Shown: positions 1 to 11,900 of the stretch, piece by piece
Layout: every line of letters begins with the position of its first letter
Position numbering within the stretch: the first letter of the stretch is position 1
Origin: Delphinus delphis
Lineage: Eukaryota > Chordata > Mammalia > Artiodactyla > Delphinidae
DNA length: 64,000 nucleotides
Assembly (NCBI RefSeq): GCF_949987515.2
Contig: NC_082689.1
Location: forward strand, 62,763,246-62,827,245
Direction of reading: 5' to 3'
Made by a program: the position numbers and the translations under genes
Notes under the pieces: model-generated
The model's database searches: none
What the model was told of the DNA's origin: nothing
What the model saw: only the letters and a program-made list of their open reading frames with translations

Positions 1-732
1 TGAATTACTGTTTCTGTAGATGCAGTCATGGCAGCAGTATTGATTTCTTCCCCTTGCCTAGCACCTCTTACCTGTGTTGTCTTCCATTTTAGTGGCTCTG
101 GGCACTCTGCCTCCACTACAAATATGCTCAGCTGACGGTTTCGTCAGGCAGAGGCATACCAGTGGTAGCCCTGCTTTTTCCCCTCCCTGGAGTGACATCA
201 GGAATGAGTCTGTGTGTTTGCTGTGGGTTGAATTCTCCAGCTCACTGTCTTGCTCCCTAATTGCTGAGAAATGGTCAGTGGTGCAGCGTGGAGTAAGTGT
301 TGAAGTTGTCTACCAGACTTCCAGTCCCTTGTTACACTCTTTCCCCTACAAATGTCAAAATGATATGTCACATCTTAGACCTTTTATATGTGGAGCAACC
401 TTAAAAGAATGAAGAGCAGGTGGGAAAACAGTAATTTTTCAAAAGATCTAGAACAAGCAAAGACGGAGACTGGAATTTAAGTGCCAAGGCTCTTTTCGAA
501 GAGACAATAGGAAAATCCTTCTAGCGAGTATAGACAGAAATACACCTGCGTCTTAAAATGTTATAGACAGAAATACACCTGCATCTTAAAATGTATCTTG
601 ACTATATATTTCTATATTTGTAGCAAGAAAGTTTTTAGCTTTTTAATTTACGTGAACTAATTCCACCTTTTGTTTTTTTGGAACTAATTCCACCTTTAAT
701 CAAAATTGTATGCTATATATCTTTTGTAACAG
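1..732 (+). other. LRP2: intron (3' part) with small tandem duplications
   Basis: Intronic sequence upstream of the first exon seen. It holds a 33-bp unit repeated twice at 529-594 and an 18-bp motif repeated 27 bases apart at 654-697. Nothing else is recognised; a 112-codon open frame at 74-412 shows no protein family. Confidence 0.7.
529..594. repeat. 33-bp tandem duplication (two copies)
   Basis: Two adjacent 33-bp units (529-561 and 562-594) begin tatagacagaaatacacctg and differ by one base (cgtc versus catc). Confidence 0.9.
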
Positions 733-935
733 GAAGACAGTAATTCATGGAGGCTCAAACATTCCTCATCCCTTTGCAATAAGTTTGTTTGAAGATCATG
801 TGTTCTTTACCGATTGGACAAAGATGGCTGTAATGAAGGCAAACAAGTTCACGGAGACTGACCCACAACTGTACTACCGGTCTTCCCTGAGGCCTTTTGG
901 AGTGACTGTTTACCATGCCCTCAGGCAGCCCTATG
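733..935 (+). CDS. LRP2: LRP2 exon 1 of window: end of beta-propeller 1
   Basis: Encodes window-product residues 1-67 ([20 protein letters not shown]...). The blade motif FFTDW is followed by KANKF, typical of the last YWTD blade before an EGF module. The acceptor is tttgtaacag and the donor gtaggc. The first base completes a codon begun in an exon outside the window, and the last base starts the Ala codon finished by the next exon. Only this exon of propeller 1 is in the window. Confidence 0.93.
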
Positions 936-2745
936 GTAGGCCCCTCAGCAGTGGAAAACCATGCTTGGTACTGGCCTTGGTAGAAAGGTTTTCTCAAGGT
1001 TCTCATGAGATTTGGGTGGCATTCTGAGATATATGATGGGTTATCTAGAGAGTTCAACCCTCTGAAATTGGCTTTGCAGATTGTTGGCATTCTGGAGAAC
1101 TTGATGTATTTCAGAGTTAAAATGCCCAATCTACAAAGAACTTAGAGGTGTATTTAACAGATATTTATTCGCACCTGCAGTATACCAGATCCTGTCTACA
1201 GGCTGGAGAAAGAGCAGCAAACAAAGCAAACTAAAATACCCATCCTTATTCTACGGGAGGAATCTCCCAATTCAAACTTCTAATATTGCAGTCGAGGAAA
1301 CTCGACTAAATGGTCATTTTAGGTAGTGTCAGAGCTTTTTTTTCCCTTCTTCTCTGTTGTATATTTATGACACCTGTTGTTTGGTTTGCATTGTTTCTGT
1401 CATAGGTCAGCTGGGTTTGGTTATCTCTCAGGCTGGTCACTTATCAAAGAAAAGAAATATTTTGATTCAGACACTGAATGTTATTTTATAGTACTTATGT
1501 TACTTATGTTGTTTTACAGTAAGTTTTGTTTGTTTCAAGGTTTTAAATTGACATGACTGTTTAGACTGTGTACACAGCTCCCTTCTGTATTTGCTCATGC
1601 ATCAAAGAAAAGAAACACAATAAAATAGACTACATTGGAAGAAAGCTTAATATCAGTGAACAGTAATTCAGAGAAAGACAGATTTCACTTTAAAACTGTA
1701 ATGCTAAGTGATAGGTCTGGCTAGGATGGAGAGAGACTATAAAGTAATTAGGTTGATTAAAAAAACTCAAACCAACCAACCACTAAACTGATAGATTCAG
1801 ATGACTACCCTTCAATGTCGTCATCCTAGGAAACAAATACTTCATTGGAAAATATATACTGTACCTGAAAGTATATACTGTATTAGAAAATACCTATTTG
1901 GAATAATCAGTTCATGAGCTACTAAATTCACATCTGCCCTTGACCAAAAATATTACCCAGTTTTATTATCTAAATTATTTCTATTATTTGCTTCAGAATT
2001 ATACCTGCCTGTGTTTCTCAAAATTAATCTACCCGAGAAGGTGAAGAGACTATTTTAAAGAATAACTCAAAGGCTAAGAAGACAATTTCAAAAGCAGACA
2101 ATTTTAGCTCTGACAGCCTTGTGTACAGTGAACTTCCTGATGTCACTGCTTTGAGAATGGTTTTTGGAAGTATAAACTGGTTTGTGTTTCGGACATGCAG
2201 GGTTTTGGAATGAGATCTGGATTTGAATTCTAGTTTAGCTATTTAACCACCAAATAATCTTGAGCAAGTTGTCTCACCTTTTGGAACTTTGGTTTCCTTT
2301 TTTGTAAAATTGCGATAATATTTACCTCTTAGAGGCATTGATTGTTAAGTTGTCCTACAAAATAAGCATCCAGTGAGTTATAGTTATTTACTCTATTTTT
2401 TGAATGGTAAAAAATAATACTAAGGTTATTTGGGGGGCAGTTATATTTTAGTCACTGAGGCTAGCAGACAGAGTATGTTACAGTTATGGGGGGAAAAGAT
2501 CCCCCAAGGTTATCCAGTTGCAGGAATCTTGTCTTTTTTTTTTTGCCACCATCAGTTTGAGAGTAGATTCGAGAGCAACGATGACATTGGGAGCAGCTAA
2601 ATGTGGATGTATTCAGTAGCAACCAGTAATGATGTCTCCAAGGAGTTTCAAACCCATTTCACCACAGGTCTCAAAACGGCTTCGCATGTCTTGGATACAT
2701 ATGCATTTCTAATTGAGATTTAACCATGTGCATTTTCCCCTCCAG
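936..2745 (+). other. LRP2: intron with one MIR
   Basis: A 1.8-kb intron. An old MIR in sense orientation lies near 2200-2390 (ttgagcaagttgtctcacc, then ggtttccttttttgtaaaat). The rest is AT-rich unique-looking sequence. Confidence 0.65.
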
Positions 2746-2886
2746 CTAGCAATCCATGTGCAGATAACAATGGGGGCTGTCAACACATCTGTGTCCTCAG
2801 CCACAGAACATTTAATGGTGGTTTGGGCTACCGTTGCAAGTGCAGGCTCGGCTACATTCCGGATATGGATGACTACCACTGCGTTG
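2746..2886 (+). CDS. LRP2: LRP2 exon 2: EGF-like module after propeller 1
   Basis: A phase 1-1 exon of 47 codons holding one EGF-like module. Six cysteines are seen in the order NPCADNNGGC..HIC..YRCKC..YHC. This module packs against the base of the preceding propeller in LDLR-family proteins. The acceptor is cccctccag and the donor gtaaga. Isolated in a long intron landscape (1.8 kb upstream, 6.1 kb downstream). Confidence 0.93.
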
Positions 2887-4688
2887 GTAAGAAATCACTT
2901 TTGGACTGTCTTTCTGACGGTCAGCACAGGGGTATGTGCTGCTCTTGGACTGGGCCAGCTCCCTGTAGCACTTCTTCACAGGAAATAAGCTTTTGGTAGC
3001 CCACGGGCATCTTCCTTGGTAGGCACCTTTCCCTTTGTACAAAGAGCTGTGTTTGAAGATGTAAATTTCTGTCCTTTGGGACACATCTAGGGTTTCCTTG
3101 GGCTCCCCTTTCCCTTTATTTCCTTCCTGAAATCTCTGTCTCTTTTTAATTTTTTTTAACATCTTTATTAGAGTATAACTGCTTTACAATGGTATGTTGG
3201 TTTCTGCTTTATAACAAAGTAAATCAGCTATACATATACATATATCCCCATATCTCCTCCCTCTGGCGTTTCCCTCCCTCCCACCCAGCCTATCCCACCC
3301 CGCTAGGTGGTCACAGAGCACCGAGTTGATCTCCCTGTGCTATGTGGCTGCTTCCCGCTAGCTATCTATTTTACATTTGGTAGTGTATATATGTCCATGC
3401 CACTCTCTCACTTTGTCCCAGCTTACCCTTCCCCCTCACTATATCCCCAAGTCCATTCTCTAGTAGGTCTGCGTCTTTATTCCCGTCCTGCCCCTAGGTT
3501 CTTCATGACCATTTTTTTTTTTTTTTAGATTCCATATATATGTGTTAGCATACAGTATTTGTTTTTCTCTTTCTGACTTACATCATTCTGTATGACAGAC
3601 TCTAGGTCCATCTACCTCACTACAAATAACTCAATTTCGTTTCTTCTTATGGCTGAGTAATATTCCATTGTATATATGTGCCACATCTTCTTTATCCATT
3701 CATCTGTTGATGGACTCTTAGGTTGCTTCCATGTCCTGGCTATTGTAAATAGAGCTGCAGTGAACATTGTGGTACATGACTCTTTCTGAATTATGGTTTT
3801 CTTAGGGTATATGCCCAGTAGTGGGATTGCTGGGTCGTATGATAGTTCTATTTTCAGTTGCTTAAGGAACCTCCATACTATTCTCCATAGTGGCTGTATC
3901 ACTTTAAATTCCCAACAGTGCTAGAGGGTTCCCTTTTCTCCACACGCTCTCCAGCATTTATTGTTTCTAGATTTTTTGATGATGGCCATTCTGACTGGTG
4001 TGAGATGATATCTCACTGTAGTTTTGATTTGCATTTCTCTAATGATTAATGACGTTGAGCATTCTTTCGTGTGTTTATTGGCAACTGTATATCTTCTTTG
4101 GGGAAACGTCTATTTAGGTCTTCTGCCCATTTTTGGATTGCGTTGTTTGTTTTTTTGATATTGAGCTGCATGAGCTGCTTATAAATTTGGAGATAATCCT
4201 TTGTCAGTTGATTCATTTGCAAATATTTTCTCCCATTCTGAGGGTTGTCTTTTTGTCTTGTTTATGGTTTCCTTTGCTGTGCAAAAGCTTTGAAGTTTCA
4301 TTAGGTCCCATTTGTTTATTTTTGTTTTTATTTCCATTTCTCTAGGAGGTGGGTCAAAAAGGATCTTGCAGTGATTTATGTCATAGAGTGTCCTGCCTAT
4401 GTTTTCCTCTAAGAGTTTTAGAGTGTCTGGCCTTACATTTAGATCTTTAATCCATCTTGAGTTTATTCTTGTGTATGGTATTAGGGAGTGTTCTAATTTC
4501 ATTCTTTTACATGTAGCTGTCCAGTTTTCCCAGCACCACTTATTGAAGAGGCTGTCTTTTCTCCACTGTATATTCCTGCCTCCTTTATCAAAGGTAAGGT
4601 GACCATATGTGCATGGGTTTATCGCTGGGCTTTCTATCCTGTTGCATTGATCTATATTTCTGTTTTTGTGCTAGTACCATACCGTCTT

Positions 4689-5040
4689 TTTTTAAATTAA
4701 TTAATTTATTTTTTATTTTTGGCTGTGTTATGTCTTCATTGCTGCACGTGGGCTTTTCTCTGGATGCAGCGAGCAGGGGCTACTCTTCATTGTGGTGCAC
4801 AGGCTTCTCATTGTGGTGGCTTCTCTTGTTGCAGATCACAGGCTCTAGCCATATGGGTTCAGTAGTTGTGGCACACAGGTTCAGTAGTTGTGGCTCACGG
4901 GCTCTAGAGCACAGGCTCAGTAGTTGTGGTGCACGGGCTTAGTTGCTCCGCGGCATGTGGGATCTTCCCAGACCAGGGCTCGAACCCGTGTCTCCAGCAT
5001 TGGCAGGCAGATTCTTAACCACTGCGCCACCAGGGAAGCC
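4689..5040 (-). mobile_element. CHR-type tRNA-derived SINE nested in L1, antisense
   Basis: Antisense copy: T-rich tail at the left, body tttggctgtgttatgtcttc..., and tRNA head at the right ending gccaccagggaagcc. The target duplication ccatac[c/t]gtctt is seen at 4677-4688 and 5041-5052. It therefore inserted after the L1. Confidence 0.92.
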
Positions 5041-5120
5041 CCATACTGTCTTGATTACTGTACCTTGTAGTATAGTCTGAAGTCAGGGAGCCTGATTCCT
5101 CCAGCTCCGTTTTTTGTTCT

Positions 5121-5972
5121 CTAGATTGCTTTGGCTATTCGGGGTGTTTTGTGTTTCCATATAAATTGTGAAATTTTTTGTTCTAGTTCTGTGAAAAATG
5201 CCAGTGGTAGTTTGATAGGGATTGCATTGAATCTGTAGATTGCTTTGGGTAGTAGAGTCATTTTCACAATGTTGATTCTTCCAATCCAAGAACATGGTAT
5301 ATCTCTCCATCTATTTGTATCATCTTTAATTTCTTTCATCAATGTCTGATAGTTTTCTGCATACAGGTCTTTTGTCTCCCTACGTAGGTTTATTCCTAGA
5401 TATTTTATTCTTTTTGTTGCAGTGGTAAATGGGAGTGTTTTCTTGATTTCACTTTCAGATTTTTCATCACTAGTGTATAGGAATGCCAGAGATTTCTGTG
5501 CATTAATTTTGTATCCTGCTACTTTACCAAATTCATTGATTAGCTCTAGTAGTTTTCTGGTAGCATCTTTAGGATTCTCTATGTATAGTATCATGTCATC
5601 TGCAAACAGTGACAGCTTTACTTCTTCTTTTCTGATTTGGATTCCTTTTATTTCTTTTTCTTCTCTGATTGCTGTGGCTAAAACTTCCAAAACTATGTTG
5701 AATAATAGTGGTGAGAGTGGACAACCTTGTCTTCTTCCTGATCTTAGAGGAAATGGTTTCAGTTTTTCACCATTGAGGAGGATGTTGGCTGTGGGTTTGT
5801 CATATATGGCCTTTATTATGTTGAGGTAAGTTCCGTCTATGCCTACTTTCTGGAGGGTTTTAATAATAAATGGGTGTTGAATTTTGTCAAAAGCTTTTTC
5901 TGCATCTGTTGAGATGATCATATGGTTTTTATTCTTCAGTTTGTTAATATGGTGTATCACATTGATTTGCAT
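5121..5972 (-). pseudogene. L1 ORF2 reverse-transcriptase fragment
   Basis: A 283-codon open stretch of the L1 ORF2 protein. It includes the RT core ([46 protein letters not shown]). The FADD catalytic motif is intact. The endonuclease domain is absent because the element is 5'-truncated, and the frame is cut off downstream near the nested SINE. Open length reflects recent insertion, not a host gene. Confidence 0.9.
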
Positions 5973-7519
5973 ATATTGAAGAATCCTTGCATTCCTGGGA
6001 TAAACCCCACTTGATCATGGTGTATGATCCGTTTAATGTGCTGTTGGATTCTGTTTGCTAGTATTTTGTTGAGGATCTTTGCATCTATGTTCATCAGTGA
6101 TATTGGCCTGTAGTTTTCTTTCTTTGTGACATTTTTGTCTGGTGTTGGTATCAGGGTGATGGTGGCCTCGTAGAATGAGTTTGGGAGTGTTCCTCCCTCT
6201 GCTATATTTTGGAAGAGTTTGAGAAGGATAGGTGTTAGCTCTTCTCTAAATATTTGATAGAATTCGCCTGTGAAGCCGTCGGGTCCTGGGCTTTGTTTTT
6301 TAGAAGATTTTAAATCACAGTCTCAATTTCAGTGCTTGTGATTGGTCTGTTCATATTTTCTGTTTCTTCCTGATTCAGTCTCAGAAGGTTGTGCATTTCT
6401 AAAAATTTGTCCATTTCTTCCAGGTTGTCCATTTTATTGGCATACAGTTGCTTGTAGTAATGTCTCATGATCCTTTGTATTTCTGTAGTGTCAGTTGTTA
6501 CTTCTCCTTTTTCATTTCTTATTCTATTAATTTGAGTCTTCTCCCTTTTTTTCTTGATGAGTCTGGCTAATGGTTTATCAATTTTGTTTATCTTTTCAAA
6601 GTACCAGCTCTGTCTCTTTTTCAAACTATGCTCTTGAAATTCTGTAGTATTTAATTTTGAGTTCTTTTCTCTACCATGTGTATATCTTTTCCACTTTAGA
6701 TGTTAGTCTTAACTCTAATGGGGAGCACTTCCCATCACTTTTATTGACCTCTCTTAGGTCACCAATTTTGCCTAAGTCAAGTAATCACATCTTTATCCCA
6801 CCTGGCTTTACTGCTGTATTCCAAACTAAACTCCTAAGTGTTGGGTGGCTCATTTCTTCATCTAGTGTTTACTCCTCAATTCAGATTTTCTCTTTATTTC
6901 TGCCTCTATGCTCTGGGTTTCATTCTTACCCTAAATGCTTCCTGTCCTCCTCTTTGGTCACCTGCACATCTACTCACAATTAAAATAGGCTACTGCCTTG
7001 GCTTCAGCTGATGATGAAATGCACTCCTACAATATTTGTTTCTCTTATGTTCCCTTTGATAACTCTCCTTTTTAATGCCTGTGGCAAATTCTTACTCCCT
7101 AGATGGTGCTGCTTCTTTCTGGCTTAGTATGTAAATTCTCTTATTTTAACTCAAACAAATTTGTTCACTTTGTAGGTAACCCTAGATTCAGATAAAAATC
7201 ACCCTTGTTTAAAAAACCATGTGTTTCTTTTTGATTTCCTGGGATACTGTCACTGTCTCCTTCTTTGATCTTACACATCACTCCTTCTTCCTGTTTCCTC
7301 CATTCCTCCACTCCCCTTCTTCTTTCCTTCCTTCATTTCTTTCTAAAGAACTTACCTGGTGGCTGTCAAACTTCTTTTTTGCTGGTCTTAATATCCCCCA
7401 AACTTCAATAGGATTTTTTATATAGATCTCTATACAAAAGTTAATGTAACTTGAGAATTTTGATGGGATTATTATTATGCAGTTAATACCAATTTAGAAA
7501 TTAAGCATATGGACACCAT

Positions 7520-8707
7520 TTTTTTTTAAACATCTTTATTGGAGTATAATTGCTTTACATTGTTGTGTTAGTTGCTGTTGTATAACAAAGTGAATCAGCT
7601 ATACGTATATATATATCCCCATATCCCTTCCCTCTTGCGTCTCCCTCCCACCCTCCCTATCCCACCCCTCTAGGTGGTCACAAAGCACCGAGCTGATCTC
7701 CCTGTGCTATGCGGCTGCTTCCCACTAGCTATCTATTTTACGTTTGGTAGTGTATATATGTCAATGACACTCTCTCACTTCATTCCAGCTTACCCTTCCC
7801 CCTCCCCGTTTCCTTAAGTCCATTCTCTATGTCTGCATCTTTATTCCTGTCCTGCCCCTAGGTTCTTCAGAATCATTTTTTAGCATACGGTATTTGTTTT
7901 TCTCTTTCTGACTTACTTCACTCTGTATGACAGATTCTAGGTCCATCCATCTCACTACAAATAACTCAAGTTTGTTTCTTTTTATGGCTGAGTAATATTC
8001 CATTGTATATATGTGCCACATCTTCTTTATCCATTCATCTGTTGATGGACACTTAGGTTGCTTCCATGTCCTGGCTATTGTAAATAGTGCTGCAATGAAC
8101 ACTGTGGTACATGACTCTTTCTGAATTATGGTTTTCTTAGGGTATATGCCCAGTAGTGGGATTGCTGGGTCATATGGTAGGTCTGTTTTTAGTTTTTTAA
8201 GGAACCTCCATACTGTTCTCCATAGTGGCTGTATCAATTTACATTCCCACCAACAGTGCTAGAGAGTTCCCTTTTCTCCACACGCTCTCCAGCATTTATT
8301 GTTTGTAGATTTTTTGATGATGGCCATTCTGACTGGTGTGAGGTGATACCTCATTGTAGTTTTGACTTGCATTTCTCTAATAATTAGTGATGTTGAGCAT
8401 CCTTTCATGTGTTTGTTGGCAATCTGTATATGTTCTTTGGAGAATTGTCTGTTTAGGTCTTCTGCCCATTTTTGGTTGGGTTGTTTATTTTTTTGATAGT
8501 TAACTGCATGAGCTGCTTGTATATTTTGGATATTAATCCTTTGTCAGTTGATTCATTTGCAAATATCTTTTCCTATTCTGAGGGTTGTCTTTTCGTCTTG
8601 TTTATGGTTTCCTTTGCTGTGCAAAAGCTTTTAAGTTTCATTAGGTCCCATTTGTTTTTGTTTTTATTTCCATTTCTCTAGGAGGTGGGTCAGAAAGGAT
8701 CTTGCTG
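7520..8707 (-). mobile_element. L1 retrotransposon 3' fragment, 5'-truncated, antisense
   Basis: A 1.2-kb antisense copy of the L1 3' end, closely similar to 3160-4370. It includes the ORF2 C-terminus (RTWKQPKCPSTDEWIKKMWH). A perfect 9-bp target duplication, ggacaccat, lies at 7511-7519 and 8708-8716. Confidence 0.93.
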
Positions 8708-8980
8708 GGACACCATGTTTTATATAAATAAATCTTAAGGATAAATTTCTCAGGGAAAAGTAAGATTGTAATACTTCAATTCAAGATTGTTTTGCCTTCA
8801 CAGTATTTTCTTCTTCCCTTCTTTCCATTATTTCCAACTATGTTTTCTACAGATTTATTTATTTTTATGTTTATTTCAGAATTATAACATGTACTTTATG
8901 GGTGTGTAAGTAATTTCTCTGGAATTGGGAGAACGCGAGAACTATGCTGTGGCTGACTGTGTGTGTCCCTCTTTCTACAG

Positions 8981-9184
8981 CTGCTGAGCGATTTCTGTTC
9001 TTTTCATCTGACGTGGCTGTTCGTGGCATCCCGCTCACCCTCTCTCACCAGGCAGATGTCATCCTTCCAGTGACAGGAGGTGCTTCCGTCTTTGTTGGGA
9101 TTGATTTTGATGCCCAGGAGAAGGCTATCTTTTTTTCAGATACAACAAAAGACATGATTTGTAAGCAAAAGATCGATGGCACAG
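8981..9184 (+). CDS. LRP2: LRP2 exon 3: start of beta-propeller 2
   Basis: Phase 1-1 exon, window-product residues 115-182. It begins [19 protein letters not shown], the usual entry strand of a megalin propeller, and has the first blade motif IFFSD. The acceptor is ctttctacag and the donor gtgaga. It lies 270 bases downstream of a 5'-truncated L1 insertion. Confidence 0.93.
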
Positions 9185-9849
9185 GTGAGAAGGGGTTTAA
9201 AGGGTTTGTTTTTGCATATTTTGTCTGTCTTCAATAATAATACTAATAATTTTTTCACTAAAACCTTGCATTCACTTCTTAAGCAGGGTCTTTTACTAAA
9301 CTTGCTAAATACTTTTAGATTGGGAAAAGAAATCTATTGCTTTTCTTTTGAATTAAGTTTAAGTGAACAATTCCTTTATTTTCAAAATAACTTACAAATG
9401 AGAGTGCATTTTAAAACAAATATTGTTGTAATTGGACAATTAAGAATATCAATATTGACAAATATTAACCTATGGACACTCCATAATAAGAGTGTCATAT
9501 GTATGAAAGCTGTTAATGGGTTAATTAACTAGAGACTGTTCCCTATATTCAAGTAGCCAGACTGAGCCAATGGAATGACCTCCCTATAGGAATGCTGCAC
9601 TACATAAATGCTGGGCTTGGAATAATAATATTTATTTTTAAAAGACATGAATTATATGTAAATATGGATTTATTGTCAGTTTTCAGTTGATTGGAATTCT
9701 GTTAAAATCTTCATAATCCTCACAGAAAGATAAATTATAGTCAGTCATACCTTACCATTTGGGTACTTTATTGGATGTTGGCCTGATCCAGTACTTTGAT
9801 TTTAGAATCCACTAATGGGTCGAAACCTGAAGTTTGAAAAACAAATCAG

Positions 9850-10130
9850 TAGCCAGTATAACGTAGCAACTAAGAGGGGCCAGCTCAGGAGCTAAAGTGC
9901 CTAGTTTTGAATCCTGGCTCCTCACATTTCCTAGTTATGTAATCTTGGGGAAGCTACTTTCTTTGTACCTCAATTTCCTAAATCTGTGAAATAGGAATAA
10001 TAATAATAATAATAGAGGTACTACATAGCTCATAACGTTGTTGAGAGAATTTTAGGCTAATACATGTAAAACACCTAGAATAATGCCTGGAAAATAGTAA
10101 AAATTCAGTAAATGTTAGCTATTATTGAAG
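9850..10130 (+). repeat. MIR, nearly full length, sense
   Basis: Recognised by gttttgaatcctggctcctc, ttggggaagctactttcttt, cctcaatttcctaaatctgt and an (aat)n run, ending cctggaaaatagtaaaaatt. These match MIR segments in order. A small AAT microsatellite sits inside. Confidence 0.8.
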
Positions 10131-10284
10131 CTGTTCTCAATGAAAAACTCTATTGCTCTGCCCCACCCTGCCCCCAACTCAGACCTGCTCGCTAGAGGTA
10201 ATTCCTTACCATTCTTTTACCTGTTTGTTCTATTATTTGTCTCCGTGTTTCTAAATATTTTGCTTACACTGTTACTGAGTCCAA

Positions 10285-10855
10285 GTTTGTACTGCTCGCT
10301 GCATGACAGGCCAGTAAATCTAGAGATGAGGTGTTGGGGCAGGGAATAGCGACTTTATTCGGAAAGCCAGCAGACTGAGAAGATGGTGGATTAGCGTCCC
10401 AAAGAACCATCTTACCCGAGTTAGAATTCAGGCCTCTTTTATACTAAGAGGGGAGAGGGTGTGGTTGGTTGTTGCAAACTTCTTGGTGCTGGAATCCTTT
10501 GTTCTTGCAGCTGTCCATGTACATCTGGTCACTGTGTTCTTATAAACCACTAACAAGACAAATGTTATTCTCTGTTCTGCAACTTTTTATCTCTATGTGA
10601 ATGGAAAAGTCGTACACCTTTAAAGGTCAGAGCCTTGAGAATGGGCTCTCCTGTGTATTTCAGGCCATAGGCAACGTTCCTTTACAAAAGGTGCACAGCC
10701 AGCATGACTAAGCACAGGCAACAGAGCACAAAGGTTAGAGCTAAAGGAATAGATTCAGTATGGAGTCAGGTTTGTTCTTCTCTGTTGCAGTACTACTTCT
10801 TGATTTGCATATTAGACATTTAATTTCATTGTTATAGATAGGGATTTAGCTCTTA
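10285..10855. mobile_element. possible solitary LTR-like element, antisense
   Basis: A compact GC-richer block with tttattc (antisense polyadenylation signal), aggcctcttttatact and a CTTACA-type end. This is the look of an old endogenous-retrovirus LTR. I see no convincing target duplication and no internal genes, so the identification is weak. Confidence 0.3.
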
Positions 10856-11249
10856 CATTCCCCTCTACCAACCTCCCTCTCCCCCTGTTCTCCCTAAAAA
10901 GCTAGATTGTAATTTTTGTTCGCTGCTAAGTCAAGTAGTATTCCATGATAACATTTCTTGAACAAATTTTGATTTTTTTTTCCTGCAGTTAACAATTGCT
11001 CCATCTTCATTTACTTAGTTTTCTATGTAGCTATTATATTTTCCCTAAATGCTCCAACAGATCTATCAAATGCTTGTCTGTGTATCTATGTATCTATCAA
11101 ATGTGAACAATCTATAATTTTTTCCCCCTCTGCTGTTCAATTGGATCTGGTACACAACTCTTGTCTTCCGATTTCCCTCGGCCACTTTCCTGTGCTGGTT
11201 TTCCTGTTACTGGCAAGCCACTTGTTTCTCTTTCCAGACTGATTTCCTT

Positions 11250-11900
11250 ATTTTGCTGAAACACATTTTATAGTAGCTTCTTAAGAAGAATGAGTTGGTG
11301 GTACATATTTCGAGTCTAAAGGTGTTTTCATTTTGCCTTCCAACTTGATCATTTGACTAGGTGTAGGATGAAAGCAATTTTACCTCAGAAATTTGAAGAC
11401 ATTGCTGCACTCTCTTCTAGTAGCCAGTGTTGAGAGTCCTATGCCATCCAGAGTAGCATTTCAGTGTGTACAACCTTTTTGGGGGGAGGTTGTTTTTGTT
11501 CCTTTCTGGAAACTTTTAGAATCTTTTGGTTATCCCATTCATCTTGAGATTTCTGTCCTATTCTGGGAATTTTCTTGCCTCTGCTTTTTCTATTCGAGAA
11601 TGTTAGATTAATCATCTACTTTTTCTTATCTTTTCTTTCCTGGTTTTCATCTCTATCATTTTGTTCTACTTTCTGTGAGACTTTTTGGCATTTTAGTTTT
11701 AGCCTTTCTATCGAATATTTAATTTCTCTTATATTTTCAATGTTGAAGATCCCCTTCTTGCTCTCTGATTATTCCTTTTTTAAAAATAAAGCCTGTTCTT
11801 GCTTCATAAGTTCAATCTTTTCTTATTCTATGAAGATATTAATTACATTAAAAAATTAATTTTCCTCGGGTTCCTTTTTCCTTTTGGTTTGTTTCAACTT
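11250..11900 (-). repeat. old LINE-like fragment, antisense (uncertain)
   Basis: T-rich sequence with phrases such as attgctgcactctcttctag and agccagtgttgagagtccta that resemble diverged antisense LINE 3' regions. The family is not identified. Confidence 0.4.

Larger units (their letters stand above)
3148..6621 (-). mobile_element. L1 retrotransposon, 5'-truncated, antisense
   Basis: On the minus strand this is the 3' half of an L1: ORF2 fragments with the reverse-transcriptase motif [12 protein letters not shown], then the C-terminal ORF2 part (TMEYYSAI, RTWKQPK), the 3' UTR and the poly-A (read as T-rich at 3143-3155). A 14-bp direct repeat, ctctgtctcttttt, flanks it at 3134-3147 and 6608-6621. 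The right-hand copy may overlap L1 sequence. Frames are broken, so it is not active. Confidence 0.9.
2887..8980 (+). other. LRP2: intron dominated by two antisense L1 insertions
   Basis: A 6.1-kb intron. Two 5'-truncated L1 copies (3148-6621 and 7520-8707) lie in the same antisense orientation, and a SINE is nested in the first. About 0.9 kb of unique sequence separates them. Confidence 0.85.

Noticed and set aside
74..412. 112-codon open frame upstream of the first exon
   Set aside because: No recognisable domain, lies in an intron, and length is within chance expectation.
5121..5972. 283-codon minus-strand open frame with a reverse-transcriptase domain as a host gene
   Set aside because: It is L1 ORF2 inside a 5'-truncated, target-duplicated L1 insertion; it has no promoter or complete protein.
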